A DNA stretch of 64,000 nucleotides from JAUWCL01 sp964599375 (GCA_964599375.1 CAZREW010000001.1:1-64000); one strand, 5' to 3'; shown: positions 35,248 through 44,992, counted from the stretch's first letter. Numbers and translations: made by a program. Notes: generated by a model not told the origin, from the sequence alone.

Positions 35248-37404
35248 TTGCTGCCTCGATCGCAGAGAATTCACGGCGTCACGCTGCGCGCCCTGCCGCG
35301 CCTGGCGGCGACCGTCATCCTGTCTCTCCTGCTGTCTGCGGCGGCCGCCGCAGACGACGATTCCCCAGCCGCGAAGAAAGGCTCGGCCAGCCCCTCGACT
35401 GCGGGAAAAACGCCGGGCGGCTCTCCCGCTTCGAGCGGGGGGATCCTCGACACTCTCTTCTGGGCGCCGGAGATACTGGTCGAGGCCTCGCGGATAGGTC
35501 CCGAGGAGGATATCATGAGCAGGAGCGGTTTCTCCGCCCTGGTGGACCTCTCCTCCCGCCGGCACATGGTAGAGGATGCCGCCTCAGTGCTGTCGAGGTC
35601 GGTCGGCGTAACGGTGAAGCGGTACGGCGGGCTCGGCTCGTTCGCCACGATGTCTATCCGCGGCTCGTCTTCGTCCCAGGTGCGGCTGTACCTCGACGGA
35701 GTCCCGCTCAACGATCCCGTCTCGGGGATCGCCGACCTGAGCGATGTCTCGACCGGCGACCTCGACAGGATCGAGATATATCGCGGCACGAGCCCCACAG
35801 GGTTCGGCGGCTCTTCGATAGGAGGCACGGTCAATCTCGTAACGGCGGCGGGCGGGGGCGGATCGGCCGGGGCGTGGCTCGAGGCATACGGATCGACGGG
35901 GTCGTTCGGGACGCGCAGGTTGACAGCTTCGGCGAGATCACCTTCGGGGCCGCTCTCCCTGCGCCTAGGCGGCGGCTATCTCGAGTCCAGAGGCGACTTC
36001 CCGTTCACCGATGACAACGGGACCCCCCTGAACGCCGCGGACGACGCGGGGGCCATGCGGCTGAACAACGATTTCACGAGGTGGAACGCCTCCGGCAGAC
36101 TCGGGGCCGCAGTGAGCGGCTTCGACGACCTCTCTCTCAACTTCAGCGCCGTCTCGCGCGAGGGAGGGATCCCGGGGATCGGCTCGAACCAGTCGTCGCT
36201 CGCCCGGTCAGAGAGGGAGAGGTGGATAGGCTATCTCAAGGTCAGGCCCTCCCCGCTTGCCGGCAGAAAAATCCATCTCGACGGGACGGCTTTCTATTCC
36301 TGGACCGCGGACCGCTTCGACGACCGAGGCGGGGATATCGGCCTGTTGCGCCAGTCGACCGACAACCGCATCGTCTCCGAGGGCGGCAACCTCCGCGCGA
36401 GAGCGTTCGTGCAGTCGTTACGCCTCTCGATCGAGGGATTCCTCGAGGGAAAAGACGAGAGCTTCCGGCCTCGCGACCTTCTGCCCTTCGAGTCGGAAGG
36501 GCCCGAGCGCAGCCGCCGGACCATTACGGCTGCCTCCTCAGCCGACCTGGGCCTCGCCGGAGAAAGGCTCTTCCTCACGGGCGGCCTGAGGCGCGAATGG
36601 AGCCGCAGCGAGTTCTACGAGGACCCCCCCTTCCCCTGGCTTCCTCCGGTGGAGCAGGGACCGGTAGAGCTGGACGAGACGGCGCCGTCCGCCGGGTTCA
36701 GGGCCGCACCCGTGCGCTGGCTCACCGTCAAGGGGAACTGGGGCAGGCACTACCGGCTCCCGAGCTTCTTCGAGATGTTCGGCAACTCGGGGACCGTCAC
36801 CGGCTCTCCATCCCTGGAGCCCGAGAAGGGGACGAATATGGATATCGGCATCGTCTGCTCCGCGGAGCGCCTGTGGAACATCAAGCGGCCGAGGATAGAG
36901 GCCGTCTACCTCTACAGCGAGATCGAGGGGCTGATCCTTTTCTTCCAGAACTCGCAATATACGGTCATGCCGAAGAACATCGGGTCGGCGACGATACGCG
37001 GGTTCGAGTTCTCCACATCGGGGCTTATATCTGACGTCCTCAGGGTCTCATGCAACTACACGCGGCTCGATTCGAGGGACACCGGCCCGATCCCGTACTA
37101 CAACGGAAACGAGCTTCCCGGGCGGCCGCGCGACGAGGCGTCGCTGAGCTCCGAACTTTTCTCGCGCAGTTGGAGCGTCACTTACGAATTCCATTACATG
37201 GGAAGCAACTACCTCGACAGGGCCAACCTCGCCCCGTCGGGAGAGAGAAGGATACACGACCTGGTCCTGGTGCTCCGGTCGCCGGAGCACGGTATCTCGC
37301 TGTCGATCGAGGGCCGTAACCTCGGCGACCGGCGGATATACGACGTGAGCGGCTTCCCTCTGCCGGGCAGGACGCTCTTCGCTACGATAGGGTACAGCAA
37401 CTGA
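35248..37404 (+). CDS. btuB: TonB-dependent outer-membrane receptor, BtuB-like cobalamin transporter
   Basis: This 718-residue protein has a TTG start 7 bp after AGGAGG and a signal peptide ending near AAAADDD. A possible TonB box (EILVEASR, about 75-82) leads into the plug (DAASVLSRSVGVTVKRYGGLGSFATMSIRGSSSSQVRLYLDGVPLND ... IEIYRGTSPTGFGGSSIGGTVNL). A 22-strand barrel follows, ending ...GRTLFATIGYSN. The plug resembles BtuB. Control by a cobalamin riboswitch makes corrinoid uptake the likely job. The propeller gene follows 11 bp downstream. Confidence 0.88.
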   Translation: MLPRSQRIHGVTLRALPRLAATVILSLLLSAAAAADDDSPAAKKGSASPSTAGKTPGGSPASSGGILDTLFWAPEILVEASRIGPEEDIMSRSGFSALVDLSSRRHMVEDAASVLSRSVGVTVKRYGGLGSFATMSIRGSSSSQVRLYLDGVPLNDPVSGIADLSDVSTGDLDRIEIYRGTSPTGFGGSSIGGTVNLVTAAGGGGSAGAWLEAYGSTGSFGTRRLTASARSPSGPLSLRLGGGYLESRGDFPFTDDNGTPLNAADDAGAMRLNNDFTRWNASGRLGAAVSGFDDLSLNFSAVSREGGIPGIGSNQSSLARSERERWIGYLKVRPSPLAGRKIHLDGTAFYSWTADRFDDRGGDIGLLRQSTDNRIVSEGGNLRARAFVQSLRLSIEGFLEGKDESFRPRDLLPFESEGPERSRRTITAASSADLGLAGERLFLTGGLRREWSRSEFYEDPPFPWLPPVEQGPVELDETAPSAGFRAAPVRWLTVKGNWGRHYRLPSFFEMFGNSGTVTGSPSLEPEKGTNMDIGIVCSAERLWNIKRPRIEAVYLYSEIEGLILFFQNSQYTVMPKNIGSATIRGFEFSTSGLISDVLRVSCNYTRLDSRDTGPIPYYNGNELPGRPRDEASLSSELFSRSWSVTYEFHYMGSNYLDRANLAPSGERRIHDLVLVLRSPEHGISLSIEGRNLGDRRIYDVSGFPLPGRTLFATIGYSN

Positions 37405-37415
37405 CAGGAGAGATC

Positions 37416-38819
37416 ATGACAGCCAGGCATTTCGCCATTTTCCTGATCGCCGCGGCAGCAGCCTCGGCGCTATTTCCCGCCGCGGAAGCGACCGAGTTCG
37501 CCTTCATCACGACGACCGACTACTCGTCCGGCTGCGCGTCGGTCGTCTGGCTCGATCCGGACTATACGACAGAGATCTGTGCCGCTCCGATCCACAGCGA
37601 CGCCGTCGCCCGGTGGTATGGCGGGCTGATATACGTGATCAACAGGGAGGGCGCCGATAACATACAGATACTGGACCCGGAGGACGGCTTCTCGACCCTG
37701 TCCCAGTATTCGACGGGTAACGGGACGAACCCGAAGGACATCGCATTCGTCTCTCCCGGCAAGGCATTCGTCTCGAGGTACGACTCGAACGACCTGCTCA
37801 TCATGGATCCTTCGACGGGAACTCATCTCGGCACGATAGACCTCTCGTTGTTCGCCGACGGCGACGGCCTCTGCGAGATGGACCACATGCTGATAAAGGA
37901 CGGCATCCTCTTCGTGTCGATACAACGGATCGACCGTAACAACTTCTGGATACCGGTCGGTGACAGCTACGTCGCCGTCATCGACGCCGCGGCCGACACG
38001 CTGATCGACACCGACCCCGCGAGCCCCGGGGTGCAGGCGATCCCGCTCTCGGCGTCGAACCCGTACACCGACCTGAAGTTCGATTCTGACGGATACACGA
38101 TACTGGTATCCTGCGTGGGGCTCTGGGGTCTTTCGGACGGAGGGATCGAGATGATCGACCCGGCCTCGATGAGCTCGCTAGGCTTCATGATCACCGAGTC
38201 GGCCGCGGGCGGGGACATCATCGAGTTCGAGATACTGTCCGCGGACAAGGGCTACATGATCATCGCGACTCCGTCGTTCACGACCTCCATCGTTCCCTTC
38301 GACCCGTCGGCCGGGACGGCGGGAACGCCGATATACTCCCCTCCCGGCTGGGTCCTCAACGACATCGAGATCTCCCCCGAGGGGGAGCTCTTCGCCGCCG
38401 ACCAGACCGAGACGGCGCCCGGGATAAGGATCTGGGACACCTCGACCGACACACAGATCACTTCCTCGCCTAAGAACGCGGGGCTCCCCCCCTTCCAGAT
38501 ATGCTTCAGCGTCCCGGCATCGTCCGCTGCGGAGCTCCCCGCCGCATTCTCTCTCGGGGCGAACTACCCCAACCCGTTCAACCCGTCGACAACGATACCG
38601 TTCTCGCTCGGGAAGGCGGGGCCTGTCGAGATGACCATACTTGACGCCGCGGGCAGGAGGATCCGCACGCTTTTGAACGGAAGATTCCCCGTGGGGCATC
38701 ATGAGGCTGTGTGGAACGGCATGTCCGACGAGGGCCGCGCCACCGCTTCGGGAGTATATTTTGTCAGGATGATGTCAGCAGGATCGGAAGCCGCCCGGAA
38801 GATCGTACTTCTGAGATAG
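37416..38819 (+). CDS. Secreted beta-propeller protein with T9SS-type C-terminal domain, possible BtuG analogue
   Basis: This 467-residue protein has a Sec signal (AAAAASALFPAAEA). Residues 25-370 form YncE/DUF5074-like propeller blades (SVVWLDPDYTTEICAAPIHSD, IQILDPEDGFSTLSQYSTG, LLIMDPSTGTHLGTIDLS). The C terminus is a sorting-like domain (NYPNPFNPSTT, LDAAGRRIRTLL, SGVYFVRMM, KIVLLR). In Bacteroides, BtuG propeller lipoproteins sit on BtuB and capture cobalamin at the cell surface. This gene is second in a B12-riboswitch operon right behind btuB, so it may do the same job with a different anchor. Binding is inference. Confidence 0.8.
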   Translation: MTARHFAIFLIAAAAASALFPAAEATEFAFITTTDYSSGCASVVWLDPDYTTEICAAPIHSDAVARWYGGLIYVINREGADNIQILDPEDGFSTLSQYSTGNGTNPKDIAFVSPGKAFVSRYDSNDLLIMDPSTGTHLGTIDLSLFADGDGLCEMDHMLIKDGILFVSIQRIDRNNFWIPVGDSYVAVIDAAADTLIDTDPASPGVQAIPLSASNPYTDLKFDSDGYTILVSCVGLWGLSDGGIEMIDPASMSSLGFMITESAAGGDIIEFEILSADKGYMIIATPSFTTSIVPFDPSAGTAGTPIYSPPGWVLNDIEISPEGELFAADQTETAPGIRIWDTSTDTQITSSPKNAGLPPFQICFSVPASSAAELPAAFSLGANYPNPFNPSTTIPFSLGKAGPVEMTILDAAGRRIRTLLNGRFPVGHHEAVWNGMSDEGRATASGVYFVRMMSAGSEAARKIVLLR

Positions 38820-38820
38820 C

Positions 38821-38840
38821 CGGCCGGATATTTCCGGCCG
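38821..38840. terminator. Hairpin between convergent genes
   Basis: CGGCCGGA-TATT-TCCGGCCG is a perfect 8-bp stem with a 4-nt loop between the propeller gene and phoU. It has no strong T tract on the plus strand. It is a likely shared terminator. Confidence 0.5.
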
Positions 38841-38845
38841 TCTGG

Positions 38846-39517
38846 TCATTCCTTCCCGTAATCCTCCACCTTGTGGCGGACGATCTCGCCCTCTATCATG
38901 TAGATCACGTCCTCGGCTATGTTCGTCGCCGAGTCGGCGACCCTCTCGAGGTGCCGCGATACCGAGAGCAGGTGGATCAGGCGCTCCATGCTGCCCGGGT
39001 CCTTTTTGATCTCCTGCTGTATGTACATGTACATCTCGCGATTGATCGCGTCGACGGCGTCGTCCATCCCGCAGACCTTGTGAGCCAGGGCGGAATCCTC
39101 CGTAACGAGCGCATCGAGGCTCTTCTTGAGCATGTCTCTTGAGATCTCGGACATCTTCATGAAATCGGGTGGTATGTCTATCTTCTCCCGGGTCGCGAGA
39201 AAGGCCGCCCTTTCGGCGATATTGACCGCCAGGTCTCCGACACGCTCGAGGTCGTTGTTGATCTTCAGGATCGCTATGATGAGGCGCAGGTCGATGGCGA
39301 CAGGCTGATGAAGAGCGAGGACCTTGAGGCAATCCTCCTCGATCTCCACCTCCGTGCTGTCGATCACCGAGTCCTCCTCCATGACCCGCTCGGCGAGAGC
39401 CTTGTCGCGTTCCTTCAGAGACTTCATCGCGTTGTAAAGGGTCTCTTCGACGGCCGCTCCGAGAGCCAGTATCTCTTTTTTCAGTGTGCTTATCTCCCTG
39501 CGGATATGCTTCGACAT
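38846..39517 (-). CDS. phoU: Phosphate uptake regulator PhoU
   Basis: This 223-residue cytoplasmic protein is made of two homologous three-helix PhoU bundles (about residues 15-105 and 120-210). It carries the family signatures (LINNDLERVGDLAVNIAER-like and VSRHLERVADSATNIAEDVIYM). It binds metal and links the Pst transporter to PhoR so that the regulon stays off when phosphate is plentiful. It is the last gene of the porin-pstSCAB-phoU unit. Confidence 0.95.
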   Translation of the reverse strand: MSKHIRREISTLKKEILALGAAVEETLYNAMKSLKERDKALAERVMEEDSVIDSTEVEIEEDCLKVLALHQPVAIDLRLIIAILKINNDLERVGDLAVNIAERAAFLATREKIDIPPDFMKMSEISRDMLKKSLDALVTEDSALAHKVCGMDDAVDAINREMYMYIQQEIKKDPGSMERLIHLLSVSRHLERVADSATNIAEDVIYMIEGEIVRHKVEDYGKE

Positions 39518-39568
39518 CTTCTGTCTCCTTCTTCAGCCGGCCCGAGAGGCCGTGCCCGTCTGGCCGGA

Positions 39569-40444
39569 TCAACCGAATCTTCCGGTTATGTAGTCTTCTG
39601 TCTGTTTCTCGCCGGGATTCGTGAATATCTGCCTGGTCTCCCCGAACTCTATGAGGACCCCCTCGTAAAAGAAAGCCGTGAGGTCGGAGACGCGCGCCGC
39701 CTGCTGCATGTTATGCGTTACTATCACGATCGTGTATTCTCCGCGCAGCTCTGATATTAGGTCCTCGATCCTTGACGTGGAGAGCGGGTCGAGGGCCGAG
39801 GCCGGCTCGTCCATAAGAAGGACCTTCGGGTTGACCGCAATGGCCCTGGCGATGCAGAGCCTCTGCTGCTGCCCGCCGGAGAGCCCCAGGGCGTTGTCAC
39901 CGAGCCTGTCCTTGACCTCGTCCCAGAGAGCCGCCTGCACGAGGCTCCGCTCCACTGTCTCGGCGAGTTTCCTCCTGTCGCTCGTCCCATGGATCCTTGG
40001 CCCGTACGCGATATTGTCGAATATGCTTTTGGGGAAGGGATTCGGCTTCTGAAAAACCATGCCGACAGTCTTCCGGAGAGAAACGACGTCCACCTGAGGA
40101 GCGTACAGGTCCTGTCCGTCGAGGCTGAGAGCGCCCTCGACATGGCACCCCGGTATAAGGTCGTTCATACGGTTGATCGCTCTGAGATAAGTGCTCTTGC
40201 CGCAACCGCTCGGACCGATGATAGCCGTGACCAGCCCCTCCGGTATATCGAACGAGACCTTTTTCACGGCGGCCTTATCGCCGTAATAGACGAAGAAATC
40301 CCTGGATTCGATGAGCGGACGCTTTGCCGCTCCGAGGTTCTCATGGAACCTTTCGATCCCGAGGTTGATCCCGTCCGGCCTGTCCCTTTCTTCCGGTGCC
40401 ACTGATTCTCCCTCCCGGTTCTCGATTTTCCTTACAGTATGCAT
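39569..40444 (-). CDS. pstB: Phosphate ABC transporter ATP-binding protein PstB
   Basis: This is a 291-residue ATPase. It shows Walker A GPSGCGKST (about 77-85), Q-loop VFQKPNPFPKSI, signature LSGGQQQR (188-195), Walker B VLLMDEPASALD and the switch His in IVTHNM. The N-terminal 45 residues extend beyond most PstB proteins. It powers phosphate import through PstC/PstA, whose genes lie directly upstream (9 bp to pstA). Confidence 0.96.
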   Translation of the reverse strand: MHTVRKIENREGESVAPEERDRPDGINLGIERFHENLGAAKRPLIESRDFFVYYGDKAAVKKVSFDIPEGLVTAIIGPSGCGKSTYLRAINRMNDLIPGCHVEGALSLDGQDLYAPQVDVVSLRKTVGMVFQKPNPFPKSIFDNIAYGPRIHGTSDRRKLAETVERSLVQAALWDEVKDRLGDNALGLSGGQQQRLCIARAIAVNPKVLLMDEPASALDPLSTSRIEDLISELRGEYTIVIVTHNMQQAARVSDLTAFFYEGVLIEFGETRQIFTNPGEKQTEDYITGRFG

Positions 40445-40452
40445 GAAAGGTA

Positions 40453-41799
40453 TCAGCCTCTCAACCTTCTGGATATCCGTGCCCTTATTATTATGGCTGT
40501 CAGGTTGAGCAGCAGAACCATCGTCACCAGGGTCAGCACCATCCCGTACTGAACATGGCGGATCTCGTCCACGGCCTCATGCTCGGTGGCGAGATTATAT
40601 ATGTTCCACGACAGCGCCGGGGAAGGCTGGCTCAGCGTCTGCCAGAATGCCAGCGGCCGGCCGACACTGACCGCCGCAGTGAAGATGATCGGCGCTGTCT
40701 CTCCAGCAGCCCTTCCCATGCTGATGATGATGCTTGTCAGCACACCGGGAAGCGCTGCCGGCAGTATCACGGATATTATCGTGCGCCATTTACCAGCCCC
40801 GAGGCTCATGGCAGCCTCCTTGTAGGTGCGCGGAACGGCGAGGATCGCCTCCTCCGAGGCCCGGATAACGGTCGGGAGGACGAGCAGGGCCAGCGTAAGC
40901 GAGCCCGCGAGCACGCTCTTTCCGTTTGCGATCTTCATCGTGTTTATGAAGAACGCGAGGCCGAAGAGCCCGAATACTATGCTCGGTACCCCTGCCAGCG
41001 AGCTGATGCAGGTCCTCAGCAGGCTTACGAAACGTCCGGTACCGGCGTACTCGGAGAGGTATATGGCCGTTATGATCCCCAGCGGCACGGCAAAGAGCAT
41101 CGCTCCGAAGGCGAGATAGAAGGTGCCTAGCATCTCCGGCCAGATACCCCCGAAGAAATGCGCGTCGAACGAATCATCGAAGAGGAACCGCCAGTAGAAG
41201 GTCAACTTGGGCAGCATCATCTGCTTGAAGTTATGCTCGATATAACCGAAGAGCGGTTCTAGCGAAGTCGATTCGAAGAGCGCTGCCCTGGGTTTTTCAA
41301 TCTTCACTCCCATCCTGTCGGGATCGGAGTAATCGTACTCCTCCACGAAAAGTATCCTGTGAAGCTTTACCTCTGCCCTGTCCCACCGAGTCTGGCCGTA
41401 CCGATCCCGGATCAGTACGGGTTCGGCCGCCCCTGGCCTCGGCCCGAGAAGTTCGGTCACCAGCTCAAGGACTTCCTTGTAATCCCCGCGGTACCGCTTC
41501 CTGAACTCAGGGCCTCCTTCTTCCATCTCGGCTTCGAAAGCGTCCAGCATGTCGTAGACCGGCTTCCTCGCCGCTTCGGCCTGGGTGACCTCCAACGACA
41601 GCCTTTCACGGCTTCCCCTGCCGAGGACCTCGAGTTTCATCCTTCTGTTCTCTACTGTCTCCCTGAATATGAATGCACCTGCGCCCCTCCATACGATCGG
41701 CTGCAGGAGGACCAGTAGAGACGCGGCCATCAGCACGATCGCCAGGAGACCGACCGCGGTGAAGGATTTGTCGAGCATCTTGCGTGTCCTCAGCTCCAT
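40453..41799 (-). CDS. pstA: Phosphate ABC transporter permease PstA with a long insertion
   Basis: The C-terminal 250 residues are a normal PstA permease (TFYLAFGAMLFAVPLGIITAIYLSEYAG, EEAILAVPRTYKEAAMSLGAGKWRTI). At 448 residues the protein is about 150 longer than usual. The extra part lies between the first helix (residues 12-40) and the second. It is hydrophilic and charged (FEAEMEEGGPEFRKRYRGDYKEV) and probably periplasmic. It starts 3 bp after pstC. Confidence 0.93.
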   Translation of the reverse strand: MELRTRKMLDKSFTAVGLLAIVLMAASLLVLLQPIVWRGAGAFIFRETVENRRMKLEVLGRGSRERLSLEVTQAEAARKPVYDMLDAFEAEMEEGGPEFRKRYRGDYKEVLELVTELLGPRPGAAEPVLIRDRYGQTRWDRAEVKLHRILFVEEYDYSDPDRMGVKIEKPRAALFESTSLEPLFGYIEHNFKQMMLPKLTFYWRFLFDDSFDAHFFGGIWPEMLGTFYLAFGAMLFAVPLGIITAIYLSEYAGTGRFVSLLRTCISSLAGVPSIVFGLFGLAFFINTMKIANGKSVLAGSLTLALLVLPTVIRASEEAILAVPRTYKEAAMSLGAGKWRTIISVILPAALPGVLTSIIISMGRAAGETAPIIFTAAVSVGRPLAFWQTLSQPSPALSWNIYNLATEHEAVDEIRHVQYGMVLTLVTMVLLLNLTAIIIRARISRRLRG

Positions 41800-41802
41800 C
41801 TG

Positions 41803-42963
41803 TCAGCCCAGCCTTTTTCTCGATCTCCTAAGGATCATCTCGCTGACGAGGTTTGATATGAACGCGAATACCAGAAGGCAGAGCGCCATCGCGAAGAGCA
41901 CATGATACCTCGCCGAGCCGGTCACGTGATCAGCCTCGCCCATATCCCCCGCGATCGTGGCGGTAAGGGTCCTTATCGGCTCGAGGTAGTTGAATATCGG
42001 ATGCGGGATCCTGGCGGCGTTCCCCGAGGCCATCCACACGACCATCGTCTCGCCGATGGCCCGCATGACTCCCAGAATGACCGCCGCGAACATCCCGCTT
42101 TTCGCCGCCGGTATGACCACGCGCAACAGCGTCTCGGACCGCGTCGCTCCCAGGGCGTAGCTGCCCTCGCGCATCTCCCTCCCAACCGAATTGAGAGCGT
42201 CCTCCGACACGCTCACTATCGTCGGAAGCGCCATTATCCCGAGGATCACCGACGCGTTCAAGGCGTTGGTGCCGCTGTCGACTGTCAGGCCGCCGAGCCA
42301 CTGGCTCAGGTTGTAAAGCCCGAGCGCCGCCGCCAGGCCAAGGGCCGCGGCTGTGACTATCCTTGCGGTCTTCCGGGAACTTTCGCGAAATCTCGCTCCG
42401 ACCAGGTCGCTGGCGACCACGATGCCGATTATCGACAGCGGCACCAGGATGATCAGCGCACCGGCCGAGAGCAGCCCCCCTCCCTTCTCCTGCAGGAGCG
42501 GAGCGAATATGACGAGAGCGAAGAAGCCGTAGACCACCGAGGGGACAGCGGCGAGCATCTCAATGACGGGCTTTACTATCTGTCGCATCGAGAAGGGCAG
42601 GATGTCGCTCAGGCAGAGCGACGCGAGAACCCCCATCGGCACCGCGACGAGGATCGCCCCTATCGTGACCATGGCGCTGCCTACGAATATCGCCAGGGCT
42701 CCGAATTCGGGCTCTCCGCTCGACGGGTACCATCTCGTGCTCGTGAAGAACTCCTTGAACCCTTCGAGCCGGAAGAAAGGCACGGCGTCCTTGATGATGA
42801 AATAGAAGATGAACAGCAGCGCGATGAGCGAGCTGGAGGCTATCGTGATAAGTACGGTTTTTCCGGCAAGGGCGCCCGCGCGCCTGTGACGCTGGGCGCC
42901 CCTGCTCATGAGCAACCGGCTGCGTATATCCGAATCGGTGTGTTCGATGATCCTGTCATTCAT
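41803..42963 (-). CDS. pstC: Phosphate ABC transporter permease PstC
   Basis: This is a 386-residue inner-membrane permease. Family landmarks are FFTSTRWYPSSGEPEFGALAIFVGSAMVT and the coupling loop REGSYALGATRSETLLRVVIPAAKSG, followed by VMRAIGETMVVWMASG. It pairs with PstA to form the pore. It lies between pstS (36 bp) and pstA (3 bp) in the phosphate operon. Confidence 0.95.
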   Translation of the reverse strand: MNDRIIEHTDSDIRSRLLMSRGAQRHRRAGALAGKTVLITIASSSLIALLFIFYFIIKDAVPFFRLEGFKEFFTSTRWYPSSGEPEFGALAIFVGSAMVTIGAILVAVPMGVLASLCLSDILPFSMRQIVKPVIEMLAAVPSVVYGFFALVIFAPLLQEKGGGLLSAGALIILVPLSIIGIVVASDLVGARFRESSRKTARIVTAAALGLAAALGLYNLSQWLGGLTVDSGTNALNASVILGIMALPTIVSVSEDALNSVGREMREGSYALGATRSETLLRVVIPAAKSGMFAAVILGVMRAIGETMVVWMASGNAARIPHPIFNYLEPIRTLTATIAGDMGEADHVTGSARYHVLFAMALCLLVFAFISNLVSEMILRRSRKRLG

Positions 42964-42999
42964 GGCAGCCGGTTCCTCGCATGGAACTGTCGTTCCTTC

Positions 43000-43839
43000 C
43001 TAGTACTTGGTCACCGGGATGAAGCCGATCTCCTCGACGATCTCCTGGCCCTTTGGGGTCAGGTAGAGCGTGATGAAACGGTAGAGATGGCTGCCGAGCC
43101 TGGGATATCCGTTTGTGAACATGAAGAGCGGCCTCGCTATCGGGTAGATCCCCGAGGAGATCGTGTTCATGTCGGGCACTATGCCGTCGATCTCGAGCGG
43201 CTTGACGCTGCGGTCGACGAACCCCAGGCCGACATATCCGATCGCCGCGGGCGTGCTCTGCACCCGCTGGCGGATGGCGCCGTTGCTGCCTACATACTCG
43301 GCCTTCTCGAAAATCTTATCTTTCTTCATGACAAGGCCCTCGAAAGTCTCGTATGTCCCGCTGTTGGTGTCGCGGCTGATCATCACGATCTCTACGTTGG
43401 GGCCGCCCAGGTCCTTCCAGTTCGTGATCTTGCCTAGGTAGATGTCGCGCACCTGCGCGACCGTCAGGCCGCTGACGGGGTTGCTCGGGTGGACTATCAT
43501 TACTATGCCGTCTATGGCCACTGCGTGGGCGACCGGCATGCGGCCCTTATCGACCGCCGCCGCGAATTCATTGTCCTTCATGAAGCGGGACATGTCGGCG
43601 ATATCGCACATCCCGTTGATCAGGCTCTTGGCGCCGTTGCCGCTTCCTGACTCGCTGACCGTGATGTTGACATCGGTGTTCTTCGACATGTAGTACTCTG
43701 CGAAAGCCTTGGCTATCGGACCGACCGTGGTCGAGCCGTCGATGATTATCTTCTCTTCGGCCGATACCGCCCCGGGGAGGGCTATCGTGCCGGCGAGGGC
43801 TATCATCGCCATTGCCGCTATGAGTCTAAAACCTTTCAT
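43000..43839 (-). CDS. pstS: Periplasmic phosphate-binding protein PstS
   Basis: This protein of about 279 residues has a clean Sec signal (MKGFRLIAAMAMIALAG ... AVSA). Binding motifs are visible: IDGSTTVGPIAKAFAEYY, VSESGSGNGAKSL and SRDTNSGTYETFEGLV. ATG 43839 is preferred over the longer frame to 43881 because GGAGG lies 6 bp upstream and the signal peptide then starts correctly. It delivers phosphate to PstCA. Confidence 0.95.
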   Translation of the reverse strand: MKGFRLIAAMAMIALAGTIALPGAVSAEEKIIIDGSTTVGPIAKAFAEYYMSKNTDVNITVSESGSGNGAKSLINGMCDIADMSRFMKDNEFAAAVDKGRMPVAHAVAIDGIVMIVHPSNPVSGLTVAQVRDIYLGKITNWKDLGGPNVEIVMISRDTNSGTYETFEGLVMKKDKIFEKAEYVGSNGAIRQRVQSTPAAIGYVGLGFVDRSVKPLEIDGIVPDMNTISSGIYPIARPLFMFTNGYPRLGSHLYRFITLYLTPKGQEIVEEIGFIPVTKY

Positions 43840-43900
43840 TTTGACCTCCTGAAGCCATTCTGCCGGCTGATCGGCCGGCAAGGCTCGCTTTAAATGATCA

Positions 43901-44992
43901 CTAGAACTTCACTGCCATATCGACAAGCAACCTGTTCCAGCCGGTGCCGTCCTCGAGCCCTCGTTCGTTGATGAAGACCGTCGAGGAGAGCTCGACATTC
44001 TTCGCCAGAGCGTACCCGCCCGAAACGGCGAAGCCCTTTACGCCGGTGCTGCCGCCGCCGAAATCGGAATCGGCGAACAGGCCGATCACGCCGTCAGCCT
44101 CGACCCACTTGTAAAATCCGCCCAGCTTCCAGGCGCCCCTGTCCTTGCCGCCTTTCAGGCCTAGACCCGCGATCCAGCCCGAATTGAGGCTGTCGGCGGC
44201 GGTGTTGTTGACATAAGCTCCCCAGACGGACCAGGAGACTCTGCCCGCCCTGATGCCGATCTCGCCGAAACCCTCGACGAGCCTGTAGTCGTTGGCGAAT
44301 ACATCCATGCTGTCTACTTCTACGGTCGTATTGCCGAAAAATCCATCCAAGAGGGCGGGTGCGCCCTTGATGTTCTCGAACCCGTAGTAGCTGGCACCGA
44401 ACGTGACATTGACCTTCTCAGAGGCCTTTATCCTGAGTCCGCCCTGGGCGCCCAGCATGTAGATGTCGGGGTCTTCCTTGCGCTCCATGACAGAGTACCA
44501 CGAACCGGCGAGGAAGTATGATGCCTTTTCTCCGGCGTCCCTGCCGAAATTGACCGCAAGGCCCTCCGGATTGACATCGTTATCCCAGATGAGCTGTTGT
44601 TTGGCCGGCTCATAGAAGGGATTCTTCATCTTTCCGCCGTAGATGTGAAAGCCCTCGGCCTTCGCGGGGTGGAAATCGAAGTACGCCTGGTCGAGCCAGT
44701 ACCCTTTGCCCGAGAAGGCGTCGGTCAGGGTCTGATTGGTCGATGCAGGCTCGCCGACACCAGTCGCGAGGCGGGACATGATTGTCAGGTCTTCCGTGAT
44801 GTCAGCGCTTATCGACAGCCTCGCCCGGATACGGTTGCGGTGCCTGTCGTAGTCCTTCGTCTCGTCCCAGATACCATCGTACCTGTCTCTGAAGTCACCG
44901 CCGAGCTTGATCTTCTCGTACCATTCGCCTGCTTTTGCCATGCCCGAGAAGAGCATGGTAAAGAGAACCGCAAATAAAGCTATTTTCCTCAT
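43901..44992 (-). CDS. Putative outer-membrane porin of the phosphate regulon
   Basis: This protein of about 363 residues has a signal peptide (MRKIALFAVLFTMLFSGMAKA). The rest is made of amphipathic beta-strands (LGGDFRDRYDGIWDET, NRIRARLSISADITEDL) and ends in aromatic-terminated MAVKF, as outer-membrane barrels do. It resembles the 'putative porin' family of FCB bacteria. As first gene before pstS and just after a Pho box, it probably lets phosphate across the outer membrane, a role like OprP. The start at 44992 has AAAGGA upstream. Confidence 0.83.
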   Translation of the reverse strand: MRKIALFAVLFTMLFSGMAKAGEWYEKIKLGGDFRDRYDGIWDETKDYDRHRNRIRARLSISADITEDLTIMSRLATGVGEPASTNQTLTDAFSGKGYWLDQAYFDFHPAKAEGFHIYGGKMKNPFYEPAKQQLIWDNDVNPEGLAVNFGRDAGEKASYFLAGSWYSVMERKEDPDIYMLGAQGGLRIKASEKVNVTFGASYYGFENIKGAPALLDGFFGNTTVEVDSMDVFANDYRLVEGFGEIGIRAGRVSWSVWGAYVNNTAADSLNSGWIAGLGLKGGKDRGAWKLGGFYKWVEADGVIGLFADSDFGGGSTGVKGFAVSGGYALAKNVELSSTVFINERGLEDGTGWNRLLVDMAVKF

